DNA of 64,000 nucleotides from contig CALRGJ010000001.1 of the NCBI GenBank assembly GCA_943357285.1, positions 124,001 through 188,000 on the forward strand, in the 5' to 3' direction. The translations under genes and the position numbers were made by a program. Below, piece by piece: positions 1-7,210 of this stretch; within the stretch, counting starts at the first letter, position 1, and every line of letters starts with the position of its first letter. The stretch is from Candidatus Peribacteria bacterium (GTDB lineage: Bacteria; Patescibacteriota; Gracilibacteria; UBA1369; LOWO2-01-FULL-3). The notes beneath the pieces are model-generated. The model did no database searches. It was not told the DNA's origin and was given only the letters and a program-made list of their open reading frames with translations.

Positions 1-9
1 GTAACATTT

Positions 10-690
10 TTAAGCTTGTTTAATTTCTTCTAGATTCGCAGTCATTCTGTCTGTTAAGTCTTTTTTGAAGACATTACCTTTGTAGATCCAGCATTTGATA
101 CCGATTTTTCCATAAGCTGTAAAAGCGGGAACAGATGCATAATCTATATCAGCACGGAATGTATGTAAAGGGATCTTACCTTTGCTGAAGAATTCGCTAC
201 GTGAGATTTCAACTCCATTCAACCTTCCTCCTAGGTAAACTTTTGCTCCTAGAGCTCCGGCCTCAAGAATCTTGTCGATAGCCATCTTAGCTGCACGACG
301 ATATGAAATTCTCTTTTCAACCTGTCTTGCAATATTGTCCGCAACAATTTTAGCGTCCAACATTGGTTTCTTGATCTCTTTAATATTTATAACGAATGTC
401 TCTTTGAATTCTTTTGCTAAAGCCGCTTTCAATTTCTCAATAACTTCTCCACCGTGACCGATGATAACACCAGGCTTAGATGTATGAACGTTGATAATTA
501 CTTTACCCTGAGTTCTCATGATTTCAATTTTTCCTAAACCTTCCGCATCGAGATTCTTGAAAATCAATTTCTCAATAGATAAGTCTTGGTGAAATAGTTT
601 GCTGAATGTATGCTTTCCTGCATACCACTTAGTATTCCAATCATGGGTTATACCGAGTCTGATTACTTTTGGGTTTACTTTGTGACCCAT
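10..690 (-). CDS. rpsC: 30S ribosomal protein S3
   Basis: S3 binds the 3' domain of 16S rRNA and lines the mRNA entry channel of the 30S subunit. The 226-residue protein starts MGHKVNPK and carries the type II KH-domain signature VIIGHGGEVIEKLK near residues 75-88, then the S3 C-terminal domain (GRLNGVEISRSEFF). Length is normal for the family. It is the last complete gene of the rplC-to-rpsC run in this window; the expected next gene (rplP) lies beyond the left edge. It starts 13 bp after rplV, so it is surely co-transcribed. No Shine-Dalgarno precedes the ATG. Confidence 0.97.
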   Translation of the reverse strand: MGHKVNPKVIRLGITHDWNTKWYAGKHTFSKLFHQDLSIEKLIFKNLDAEGLGKIEIMRTQGKVIINVHTSKPGVIIGHGGEVIEKLKAALAKEFKETFVINIKEIKKPMLDAKIVADNIARQVEKRISYRRAAKMAIDKILEAGALGAKVYLGGRLNGVEISRSEFFSKGKIPLHTFRADIDYASVPAFTAYGKIGIKCWIYKGNVFKKDLTDRMTANLEEIKQA

Positions 691-703
691 AGGGGTGAAA
701 TTG

Positions 704-1132
704 TTATTTTTTAGATTTAGGTTTCTTAACTTTGATTTCAGTCGTATCTACAGATTCTGTCTCTTCAGTCTTTACTGTTTTAACCTTCGCAGCTTTTGTG
801 CTCTGTCCTCTGCTTTCGAGTGTTACTCCAATATGAGCACATCTCTTAAGGATAGGATGAGAACGACCACGAGAGATTTTTACACCTCTTTTCAATGTTG
901 ATCCTTCTGTTACTACTACCTCTTTAACGAATAAGTTGTCTTTATCTTGTTTGAAATTGTTCTCTGCGTTTGCTACAGCCGCTTCAATAACTTTCTTAAT
1001 AAGTGGAGCTGCTTTCTTTGTTGTAAATCTTAGAATATTGAGAGCATCCTCAACTTTTCTGTTGCGAACAAGGTCAGCTACTAAAGCTGCTTTCTTGCAG
1101 GAGATTCTAACTTGTCTTAGGATTGCTTTCAT
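704..1132 (-). CDS. rplV: 50S ribosomal protein L22
   Basis: L22 binds 23S rRNA and its beta-hairpin lines the peptide exit tunnel. The first ~110 residues match the family (start MKAILRQVRISCKKAALVAD, then the hairpin SRGRSHPILKRCAHIGV). The remaining ~30 residues form a Lys/Thr/Glu-rich tail absent from the usual ~110-residue protein, probably a lineage-specific disordered extension on the ribosome surface. It lies between rpsS and rpsC in the usual order. No Shine-Dalgarno is visible before the ATG. Confidence 0.96.
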   Translation of the reverse strand: MKAILRQVRISCKKAALVADLVRNRKVEDALNILRFTTKKAAPLIKKVIEAAVANAENNFKQDKDNLFVKEVVVTEGSTLKRGVKISRGRSHPILKRCAHIGVTLESRGQSTKAAKVKTVKTEETESVDTTEIKVKKPKSKK

Positions 1133-1186
1133 GATTACAGATTAAATTTGAGTAGTTATTTTTTTCATTCGACGACTTGCGGGGGA

Positions 1187-1483
1187 TTATCCGCCTGCAG
1201 GGGCTGGGGCGTCGCCTTTAGCGAGCTTACCACCGTGACCACGGAATGTCTTTGTTGGAGCGAATTCTCCAAGTTTGTGGCCAACCATATTTTCAGTTAC
1301 GAATACTGGGATAAATTGTTTTCCGTTGTGAACAGCAAATGTGTGTCCTACGAAATCCGGGCTAATATCTGAACTTCTCATCCATGTCTTAATCGGTTTT
1401 TTCTGACCAGCATTATTCATCGCTTCAACTTTTTTGATAAGTTTTGGGTCTAAATATGGTCCTTTTTTGCTACTTCTGCTCAT
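1187..1483 (-). CDS. rpsS: 30S ribosomal protein S19
   Basis: S19 sits in the head of the 30S subunit with S13, near the A-site tRNA. The 98-residue protein begins [15 protein letters not shown] and contains the family core [20 protein letters not shown] and [16 protein letters not shown]. It ends in a short Ala/Pro/Gly tail (GDAPAPAGG). It lies 18 bp downstream of rplB and 54 bp upstream of rplV, in the standard S10-cluster order. The translation start has no Shine-Dalgarno. Confidence 0.97.
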   Translation of the reverse strand: MSRSSKKGPYLDPKLIKKVEAMNNAGQKKPIKTWMRSSDISPDFVGHTFAVHNGKQFIPVFVTENMVGHKLGEFAPTKTFRGHGGKLAKGDAPAPAGG

Positions 1484-1501
1484 ATTTGTGAGTTAATGTT
1501 T

Positions 1502-2335
1502 TTATCTTCTTCTGTCCTTAACAATCATACGATCTGTATATTTCCTTGTGCGAGTTTTATAACCAAGTGCTGGCATACCCCAAGGAGTTTTTGGATGAAT
1601 AAGACCGATAGATGTATGTCCCTTACCACCTCCGTGTGGATGGTCTTTCGGAATCATCGCTGTACCTGCTACTGTTGGCTTCCATCCCATATGACGTCTT
1701 CTACCAGCTGTACCGTAAACGATATTATTGTGATCGATGTTTCCAACTTGTCCAACGCTAGCGTAGCAGTCCTTGCTTACAAGTCTTACTTCACCAGATT
1801 GCATTTGGATCTGTGCATATTCGCCTTCGAGAGAAACTAACTTAATGCTAGCTCCTGCGCTGCGTCCCATTTGGCCACCTTTACCAGGCTTTAATTCAAT
1901 ATTATACATACTGAAACCAACTGGAATATGCTTAAGCATCATACGATTACCAACTTTAACCTTTCCTCTTTCCTTAGCAATGATTTCATCTCCAACCTTT
2001 ATTTCTAAAGGAGCGATCTGATATCTTTTTTCACCATCCTTGTAGTTCAAAAGCATAATGTAACAAGTGCGGTATGGATCGTACTCAATAGATTGTACTT
2101 TAGCTACCATATCCAACTTGTCTGTACCACCTTTAAAGTCGATCATGCGGTAAAATTTCTTTTCACCACCACCACGATGCCTGCAAGTGATTTGACCGGT
2201 ATTGTTTCTACCAGAATGTCTCTTCAAAATCTTAATAAGGGATTTCTCAGGTTCATTCGTAGTAATTTCTTCAAATGACGCCATTGTCATTTGTCTACGT
2301 CCCGGAGTTACTGGTTTGAATTTCTTTAGCGCCAT
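1502..2335 (-). CDS. rplB: 50S ribosomal protein L2
   Basis: L2 is a primary 23S rRNA-binding protein close to the peptidyl transferase centre and supports subunit association. The 277 residues are the normal family length. The conserved loop KDHPHGGGKGHTS near residue 228 includes the His region implicated in peptidyl transferase function, and the protein ends in the typical basic tail VKDRRR. It follows rplW by 3 bp, so the two genes are tightly linked in the operon. Confidence 0.97.
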   Translation of the reverse strand: MALKKFKPVTPGRRQMTMASFEEITTNEPEKSLIKILKRHSGRNNTGQITCRHRGGGEKKFYRMIDFKGGTDKLDMVAKVQSIEYDPYRTCYIMLLNYKDGEKRYQIAPLEIKVGDEIIAKERGKVKVGNRMMLKHIPVGFSMYNIELKPGKGGQMGRSAGASIKLVSLEGEYAQIQMQSGEVRLVSKDCYASVGQVGNIDHNNIVYGTAGRRRHMGWKPTVAGTAMIPKDHPHGGGKGHTSIGLIHPKTPWGMPALGYKTRTRKYTDRMIVKDRRR

Positions 2336-2338
2336 ATA

Positions 2339-2644
2339 TTATTTTGCTTTAGGTTCTTTAAATTTACTTGGATCCATAGTTTTCTTACCCTTTAGAGTAA
2401 CAACTGCCTTTTTGAAAGCTGGTCTCTTAGCCCATACATACTTTCCTTTCAATAGACGTGTCTTCTTAGGGCTAATCATCATATTTACGCTTTCTACATC
2501 CATACCATAAAGCTTTTTAACAGCATTTTTGATATCGATCTTAGTAGCATCTTTTGTTACGACGAATGAATATTTGCCGTGACTTTGTGCCACTGAACTC
2601 TTTTCAGTAACTAAAGCTTCGATGATAGGTGAATTAGTTTTCAT
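2339..2644 (-). CDS. rplW: 50S ribosomal protein L23
   Basis: L23 lies at the exit of the nascent-chain tunnel, where trigger factor and SRP dock. The 101-residue protein contains the family start region (EALVTEKSSVAQSHGKYSFV) and the basic loop SPKKTRLLKGKYVWAKRPAFKK. Position between rplD and rplB is canonical. The intergenic gap to rplD is 9 bp, and the start has only AT-rich sequence before it. Confidence 0.95.
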   Translation of the reverse strand: MKTNSPIIEALVTEKSSVAQSHGKYSFVVTKDATKIDIKNAVKKLYGMDVESVNMMISPKKTRLLKGKYVWAKRPAFKKAVVTLKGKKTMDPSKFKEPKAK

Positions 2645-2653
2645 AGTTTAAAA

Positions 2654-3289
2654 TTAGTCGTTTTTGCGTAAAAATGTCTCCTTCAACTTTTCTACTGAAT
2701 CCTTGAAAAGAAGAACTTTCTGATATTTTTGTAAATCCTGAATATTAATGTAACCAGCGCAGATAGTCTTAGCGTTTGCTAGATTAGCTGTAGCTTTTTG
2801 AATATTTACATTTTTTCCTGGAAGAACGATAAGTACATCTTGTTCAATTGGGAGTTTCTTAAGTAGAGCAGCGAATTCCTTTGTCTTAGGCTTATCAGTC
2901 ACAAAACCTTCTAGAGCCATAACTTCGTTAGCCTTAGCCTTTGCTGATAAAGCAGAGAATAGAGCTTTGCGACGTTGATTCTTTGGCATCATCAATTCGA
3001 AATTTCTAACATTTCTTGGACCGAATGCTACACCACCACCCTTCATGTGTGGATTTCTTGTAGAACCCTGACGAGCATTACCAGTACTTTTTTGAGCAAG
3101 AGGCTTGCGTCCACCACCTCTAACCTCACCTTTACTCTTAGTGTGAGCGATAGCAACACGACCATTAGCAAGTTGTCTTACCAAAGCCTGGTGAATCAAA
3201 TCTTTATTAAATGGTACTTCAAAGATTTCTTTCGGAAGCTCTAAAGTTCCATTCTTCTCTCCTGTTTGTGTGTATAAGTCTATTTTCAT
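2654..3289 (-). CDS. rplD: 50S ribosomal protein L4
   Basis: L4 binds 23S rRNA, and its extended loop reaches the exit tunnel; in many bacteria it also represses the S10 operon. I start the gene at the ATG giving MKIDLYTQTGEKNG (211 residues), because the ATG eight codons upstream would lie inside the 3' end of rplC. The conserved loop region HTKSKGEVRGGGRKPLAQK and GSTRNPHMKGGGVAFGP is present. rplC ends 7 bp upstream of this start, indicating co-transcription. Confidence 0.95.
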   Translation of the reverse strand: MKIDLYTQTGEKNGTLELPKEIFEVPFNKDLIHQALVRQLANGRVAIAHTKSKGEVRGGGRKPLAQKSTGNARQGSTRNPHMKGGGVAFGPRNVRNFELMMPKNQRRKALFSALSAKAKANEVMALEGFVTDKPKTKEFAALLKKLPIEQDVLIVLPGKNVNIQKATANLANAKTICAGYINIQDLQKYQKVLLFKDSVEKLKETFLRKND

Positions 3290-3296
3290 AATTTGT

Positions 3297-3878
3297 TTAT
3301 TTGCAGATTTCAATTAGTCCACCATTTGCTCCTGGAAGCGCTCCCTTGATAAGAACAATGTTTTTATCTTTATCAATTGAAACGATTTTTTTCTTCTCAG
3401 TTTGACGATCTAAACCTTGGTGACCAGGATATTTCTTACCCTTTTGTACTCTACCTGGCTTAGCACGACAACCGGATGAACCTGGTTCTCTATGATGTAA
3501 TGAACCGTGACCTCCTGGACCTCCATGGAATCCCCAACGGCGGATTACACCTTGGAAACCTTTACCTTTGGATTGGCCAGTTACGGTTACTACTTCTAGT
3601 CCTTCGAGGATCTCAACCGTGATTACGTCTCCAATTTTATAGTTAGGAACGTCTGCAGCTGGGATTCTAAATTCTTTTACGAAGCTGAATTTCTGAGTCT
3701 TTGTAGGCTTTTTCAATTTGGAAAAACCTAGGACTAACGCCGGATATCCATCTTTTTCTACTGTCTTTACCTGTGTAACCTCATTTGGTTCACACTGTAC
3801 AACAGTTACTGGGATCACGCGGCCGTCATCTTGGAAGATGCGAGTCATGCCTAATTTTTTACCTAGAATACCTGACAT
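3297..3878 (-). CDS. rplC: 50S ribosomal protein L3
   Basis: L3 is an early assembly protein of the 50S subunit. The 193-residue protein starts MSGILGKKLGMTRIFQDDG and has the long rRNA-penetrating loop (GFHGGPGGHGSLHHREPGSS). It is the first gene of this transcription unit. rpsJ, normally adjacent upstream, is separated by an opposite-strand gene at 4103-5626. A strong promoter lies upstream at 3998-4026, leaving a leader of roughly 115 nt. Confidence 0.97.
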   Translation of the reverse strand: MSGILGKKLGMTRIFQDDGRVIPVTVVQCEPNEVTQVKTVEKDGYPALVLGFSKLKKPTKTQKFSFVKEFRIPAADVPNYKIGDVITVEILEGLEVVTVTGQSKGKGFQGVIRRWGFHGGPGGHGSLHHREPGSSGCRAKPGRVQKGKKYPGHQGLDRQTEKKKIVSIDKDKNIVLIKGALPGANGGLIEICK

Positions 3879-4026
3879 ATGTTTGTAGAGGTTAAACCCA
3901 CTAGGGTGTCCGGAAAAGATTTTCTTGGTAGAAACCCTTTCTGCGGGTGGGCGTTGTTTAGCCCGTTGTTAACTTGCATTAGTCAAAATGCTGTTGGAAT
4001 ATACAGAACGCTTTCCGACTAGTCAA
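3879..4026 (-). promoter_or_regulatory. Promoter and structured leader of the rplC operon
   Basis: On the minus strand a -35 TTGACT (4026-4021) and -10 TATATT (4003-3998) are separated by 17 bp, an almost consensus housekeeping promoter. The leader down to rplC contains three short hairpins, GGGC-TAAACAAC-GCCC, ACCC-GCAGAAA-GGGT and ACCC-TAGT-GGGT. In other bacteria the S10 operon leader is a feedback target of L4; a similar role here is inference. No terminator-like T-run follows these hairpins. Confidence 0.8.
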
Positions 4027-4102
4027 TAGATTTTTTACAGGTTGGAAATAGTAATTAGTTAAAATGTTTTGTAATGTGTGGGCTTGCGTTGATTGATTTC
4101 AT

Positions 4103-5626
4103 ATGCTAGCTTTTGCTCCATTAATTTATAAATCCATGGGTAATACTATTAAGTCTAGTGAGGTTGGGGTTAGAGAATCGTCTGATTCTAGTGTGTCAGC
4201 CGTGTCATCAAAATTGGATAATTATTCTTCTGGTGAGCGATCTGTTATGGCACGTTTTATTTCTGGTGGAATTTCTAATAGAGCCATGGTTGTTTTGATG
4301 TCTATTACTGGATTTTCAGCTCAGGGGTGTAGAGCAGATCTTTTGCCTCCTCCTCAATTGACTTTTGCCGAGGGTTTTGTTGATACAGATGCTTCAGATG
4401 GAGAAAAAGCAGATGGAACTTTTGTAATAGATTCTTTTGATACTGCTGATGTTGTAGACGGAGGAATAGATGACGCAATGGATGGAAGTACTGACGATAC
4501 TGTTTCAGAAATAGGGGAGGATGTAGTAGATGGAGATAGTGATGATGCCGTTGCAGAAGTGGAAGATACTACTGATGCGGTAGATGGAGGTATAGATGAT
4601 GCAATGGATGGAAGCACTGACGATACTATTTCGGAAATAGGGGAAGATGTATTAGATGGAAATAGTGATGATGCTGTTGTAGAGGTGGAAGATACTACTG
4701 ATGCGGTAGACGGAGGAATAGATGACGCAATGGATGGAAGTACTGATGATACTATTTTAGAAGTAGCAGATATTACTGATGCAGCAGACGGAGGAGTAGA
4801 TGACTCAATGGATGGAAGCACTGACGATACTATTTTAGAAGTAGGGGGAGATGTTATGGATGAAGATCTTAACGATATAATTTCTGAGGTGGTTGATTCC
4901 GTTGATGCGACTGAGCCTTTGAAAACTTGTGATGGTAAACCGGTTGGTACTGTTCAAATTATTCCTACTAAAGGCCCAAATGGTGAGGTAGGTATTTGTG
5001 TTAACGGGAAAGAGATTTGTTCTCCTGTTGGAGTTTGGGAGATTCAGAGTGCTCCGGTAGATCCTGCTATTGCTGGTGAAATTTGTTCTGATTCATTGGA
5101 CAATGACTGTAATGGTGTTACCGATGAAGTTCCGTGTAGTTGTGATGGGAATGTTGATGGGTTAGTAGATATGGATAAATTTGATCCATTGTTTAAAAGT
5201 TTTGTTTTGGGGTCTTTGGGTAAAAAACCAAATGATACCATTACTGTAAAGGAGGCTAGTCAAGTAATTGAATTCATGGTGAAGTCAAAGGGGTTAACAA
5301 GTATAGCTGGTGCAGAATGTTTTCCTAATACTGAAATTGCAAATTTTGGTTTAAATAATCTAGTTGATATTTCTCCTTTATCTTATTTATTGAAATTGAA
5401 GGAAATATATCTTGGTAAGAATCTTATTGTTGATTTGTCTCCACTGAAAAACTTAATTGCTTTAGAAATAGCTATTTTACTTGAGAATCCTGTACAAGAT
5501 ATTTCTCCATTGATATTGAATAATGGTATTGGGCAAGGAGATACGGTGGATTTATCAGGCAATACTAATATTCCTACTGTTCAGGTGAAAGCTTTAAAAG
5601 ATAAGGGTGTGACTGTTATTCAGTAG
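4103..5626 (+). CDS. Acidic-repeat, MopE-motif and leucine-rich-repeat surface lipoprotein-like protein
   Basis: No close family recognised for the 507-residue whole. Residues ~60-77 form a hydrophobic stretch ending in SAQGC, a lipobox-like site, so it may be exported and lipid-anchored despite the long N-terminus. Residues ~118-265 are Asp/Glu-rich tandem repeats built on GGIDDAMDGSTDDT, with DNA periods of 126, 126 and 78 bp. Next comes EICSDSLDNDCNGVTDE, the MopE-type putative metal-binding motif. The C-terminus (~405-507) looks like internalin-style leucine-rich repeats (LVDISPLSYLLKLKEIYLG). The gene runs opposite to the ribosomal operons and separates rpsJ from rplC. The start is uncertain; ATG 4136 is an alternative. 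Confidence 0.75.
   Translation: MLAFAPLIYKSMGNTIKSSEVGVRESSDSSVSAVSSKLDNYSSGERSVMARFISGGISNRAMVVLMSITGFSAQGCRADLLPPPQLTFAEGFVDTDASDGEKADGTFVIDSFDTADVVDGGIDDAMDGSTDDTVSEIGEDVVDGDSDDAVAEVEDTTDAVDGGIDDAMDGSTDDTISEIGEDVLDGNSDDAVVEVEDTTDAVDGGIDDAMDGSTDDTILEVADITDAADGGVDDSMDGSTDDTILEVGGDVMDEDLNDIISEVVDSVDATEPLKTCDGKPVGTVQIIPTKGPNGEVGICVNGKEICSPVGVWEIQSAPVDPAIAGEICSDSLDNDCNGVTDEVPCSCDGNVDGLVDMDKFDPLFKSFVLGSLGKKPNDTITVKEASQVIEFMVKSKGLTSIAGAECFPNTEIANFGLNNLVDISPLSYLLKLKEIYLGKNLIVDLSPLKNLIALEIAILLENPVQDISPLILNNGIGQGDTVDLSGNTNIPTVQVKALKDKGVTVIQ
4454..4845 (+). repeat. In-frame tandem repeats encoding an acidic segment
   Basis: Four copies of a near-identical unit begin at about 4454, 4580, 4706 and 4784. 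The first two units are 126 bp (42 codons); the third is cut to 78 bp by loss of the GEDVxDGxSDD block. Differences between copies are mostly silent (GAC/GAT, GGA/GGT), so the protein repeat is being kept while the DNA drifts. Confidence 0.85.
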
Positions 5627-5644
5627 TATACAAAACAATCTCAA

Positions 5645-5682
5645 AAAAATACCACATTGGATTTCTCCTCTGTGGTATTTTT
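5645..5682. terminator. Bidirectional terminator between the repeat-protein gene and rpsJ
   Basis: A 12-bp stem AAAAATACCACA/TGTGGTATTTTT with a 14-nt loop. The T-rich end on both strands allows it to end the plus-strand gene at 5626 and the minus-strand rpsJ transcript, whose stop is at 5704. Confidence 0.85.
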
Positions 5683-5703
5683 AGTTGTGTGGTGAAGTGT
5701 GCT

Positions 5704-6024
5704 TTAGCTCTGCAACATTTTAATTTCAATCTCAACACCCGCTGGAAGACTCAAGCTTGATAGAGTTTCGATAGTGTGTGGGGTGCTTTCAGTAATATCA
5801 ATAAGACGAGCGTGAGTTCTCATTTCGAACTGTTCACGAGCGTTTTTATGTACGAATGTAGATTTTAGAACTGTGAATCTGTCGATCTTTGTAGGAAGTG
5901 GAATAGGACCAGCAACGATAGCGCCTGTTCTTACTGCGTTATCAATAATAAGTTTTGCTGTCTCGTCGATAACTTTGTGATCGAAAGACTTGATCTTGAT
6001 ACGGATTTTTTGCTTTGAAGCCAT
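5704..6024 (-). CDS. rpsJ: 30S ribosomal protein S10
   Basis: S10 is a 30S head protein that also joins NusB in antitermination complexes. The 106-residue protein starts [20 protein letters not shown] and keeps the family core [17 protein letters not shown] and [13 protein letters not shown]-type loop (here [20 protein letters not shown]). Unlike most bacteria, it is not followed by rplC: a terminator lies 22 bp after its stop and an opposite-strand gene intervenes. It therefore appears monocistronic, with its own promoter and attenuator-like leader. Confidence 0.97.
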   Translation of the reverse strand: MASKQKIRIKIKSFDHKVIDETAKLIIDNAVRTGAIVAGPIPLPTKIDRFTVLKSTFVHKNAREQFEMRTHARLIDITESTPHTIETLSSLSLPAGVEIEIKMLQS

Positions 6025-6049
6025 TTTTATAATGGGTTAAATAAGATTT

Positions 6050-6127
6050 AAAAAAACCGAGATTTTACAGCTCGGTATAAGTTTGATGTCACGCCAAGTA
6101 GGCGAGAGATACAATTCTTTGAGCTGT
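6050..6127 (-). promoter_or_regulatory. Attenuator-like switch in the rpsJ leader
   Basis: On the minus strand, ACCGAG (6076-6071) and CTCGGT (6061-6056) form a hairpin followed by seven T (6056-6050), an intrinsic terminator 26 nt before the rpsJ ATG. Its 5' arm and loop contain GAGCTGT (6073-6067), exactly complementary to ACAGCTC (6127-6121) upstream in the same leader. The two pairings are mutually exclusive, as in a terminator/antiterminator switch. The ligand is unknown; a ribosomal protein would fit by analogy with other S10 leaders. Confidence 0.65.
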
Positions 6128-6184
6128 CCCGAGTGGTTGTCCTCGAGTGATTCTCTAAAAGCAGAAAATCAATTTTGTAGTGTC

Positions 6185-6213
6185 TTTATATAGATTGATT
6201 AGTCAAATGTCAA
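6185..6213 (-). promoter_or_regulatory. rpsJ promoter
   Basis: Minus-strand -35 TTGACA (6213-6208) and -10 TATAAA (6190-6185) with 17 bp spacing. Transcription would start near 6178, giving a ~155-nt leader that includes the attenuator-like hairpins. Confidence 0.8.
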
Positions 6214-6258
6214 ATTTTTAGCTGATTACAGAATGGATTTAGTAGTACAAACTGAATC

Positions 6259-6305
6259 TTGACGACTTTGTTATCAGTGTTAGTATGCTGGTCGTATTTT
6301 ATAAT
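6259..6305 (+). promoter_or_regulatory. Promoter region of the 6314 gene
   Basis: A consensus -10 TATAAT at 6300-6305 ends 8 nt before the ATG at 6314, so the transcript would begin at or next to the start codon (leaderless). No good -35 is present for it. Alternatively TTGACG (6259-6264) and TAGTAT (6281-6286), 16 bp apart, would give a ~20-nt leader. Confidence 0.55.
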
Positions 6306-6313
6306 TCTTATGT

Positions 6314-6742
6314 ATGGCTATAGATGGCGTAGGTGAGGGTAGTGAATTTACAAGGGAAGATGTAGGGAACTTTTTGCAAAAAATGTTTGGAGACAGAAAT
6401 TCTGAAAACGGTCAAAAATGGGATGTGGGTCAGGTTCAAATTATTCGTGATGAGGAGAGTGGAATGGTTGTTATTTCCAATTTGAATCCTGATCAGTATG
6501 GTACGAAGTGGATAGCTGGAATGAAACGTAATTTTGCAATTTCTGAGCTGCTTTTTGCTGAGGGATTTAAGCCTTTTTATAGTTCACAACGTCTTGCAGC
6601 AATGGTACCAGAAGATAAATTTACTTCTGTTAATTCGGAAATAGCCGCTCAAACTGATGAGAATGCTGAATCTTTAGTTGATCCATCATTGGCATCTATT
6701 ATTAATGGGGTTTTGACTGAGAGAGGCTATCCAATTAGATAA
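6314..6742 (+). CDS. Unknown protein, first of a tandem paralogue pair
   Basis: No family recognised; 142 residues, soluble, no signal peptide. It is a diverged duplicate of the next gene. Both share an N-terminal helix-like block (REDVGNFLQKMFG here, ASDVHRFLNNSFG there), then W-x-V-x-x-V-x-I-x-x-DE-x-x-G and an L-x-P-x-Q motif. The C-terminal ~40 residues (from about TSVNSEIAAQTDENAESL) are absent from the partner. The pair lies between rpsJ and tuf on the opposite strand to the ribosomal genes. The ATG is placed just after a TATAAT box. Confidence 0.6.
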   Translation: MAIDGVGEGSEFTREDVGNFLQKMFGDRNSENGQKWDVGQVQIIRDEESGMVVISNLNPDQYGTKWIAGMKRNFAISELLFAEGFKPFYSSQRLAAMVPEDKFTSVNSEIAAQTDENAESLVDPSLASIINGVLTERGYPIR

Positions 6743-6772
6743 TGATTTATTATTTTTTAATTTTTTCGCATT

Positions 6773-7135
6773 ATGTCTATTGAAGGATCAGAAGGACTTA
6801 GAGAATATAATGCGAGTGATGTTCATAGATTTCTGAATAATTCTTTTGGAATACCTATTTCTAATGACGATAGTCCTACTCCTGTATCATGGGAGGTGAG
6901 TGGGGTCAGAGTAATAGTTGATGAATCATTGGGGGTAGTGGACGTTTACGGTTTGGATCCAGTTCAGCGTGTTTATCATCCTGGTGATGTTAAATCTGGA
7001 ATTAAGATCCCGAGAAATTTCTATTCGTTATTTTTATTGAAAGCGGAGATTGGTTGGTATTGTGCTCTAGCGGAGGGAGGTCAGTCGATGAATTGTCGTA
7101 TTCCGTTAGCGGATTTTGAAGCGCAATGTGAGTAG
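6773..7135 (+). CDS. Unknown protein, second of a tandem paralogue pair
   Basis: No family recognised; 120 residues. It aligns by eye over its full length with the preceding gene (WEVSGVRVIVDESLGVVDVYGLDP versus WDVGQVQIIRDEESGMVVISNLNP, read in pieces). It starts 30 bp after that gene with only AT-rich sequence between, so both probably share one mRNA ending at the terminator at 7157-7185. There is no membrane segment, and function cannot be assigned from the sequence. Confidence 0.6.
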   Translation: MSIEGSEGLREYNASDVHRFLNNSFGIPISNDDSPTPVSWEVSGVRVIVDESLGVVDVYGLDPVQRVYHPGDVKSGIKIPRNFYSLFLLKAEIGWYCALAEGGQSMNCRIPLADFEAQCE

Positions 7136-7156
7136 AGAACAAGAACTGATGTAAAA

Positions 7157-7185
7157 AAAATCCCTGTCATTGAGACAGGGATTTT
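7157..7185. terminator. Bidirectional terminator shared by the 6773 gene and tuf
   Basis: Perfect 12-bp stem AAAATCCCTGTC/GACAGGGATTTT with loop ATTGA. On the minus strand it is followed by eight T (7160-7153), a strong tuf terminator. The plus-strand side ends in TTTTC and can stop the convergent gene. Confidence 0.9.
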
Positions 7186-7210
7186 CAATTTGTGAGTTTT
7201 AATTTTGCAA

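Noticed and set aside
4354-4821. 155-residue Ser/Thr-rich minus-strand frame
   Set aside because: It is the reverse complement of the Asp/Gly repeats of the 4103-5626 gene and has no promoter or independent support.
4454-4845. CRISPR-like repeat array
   Set aside because: The repeats are contiguous, in frame, 78-126 bp long and encode a repetitive acidic protein. There are no spacers or cas genes.
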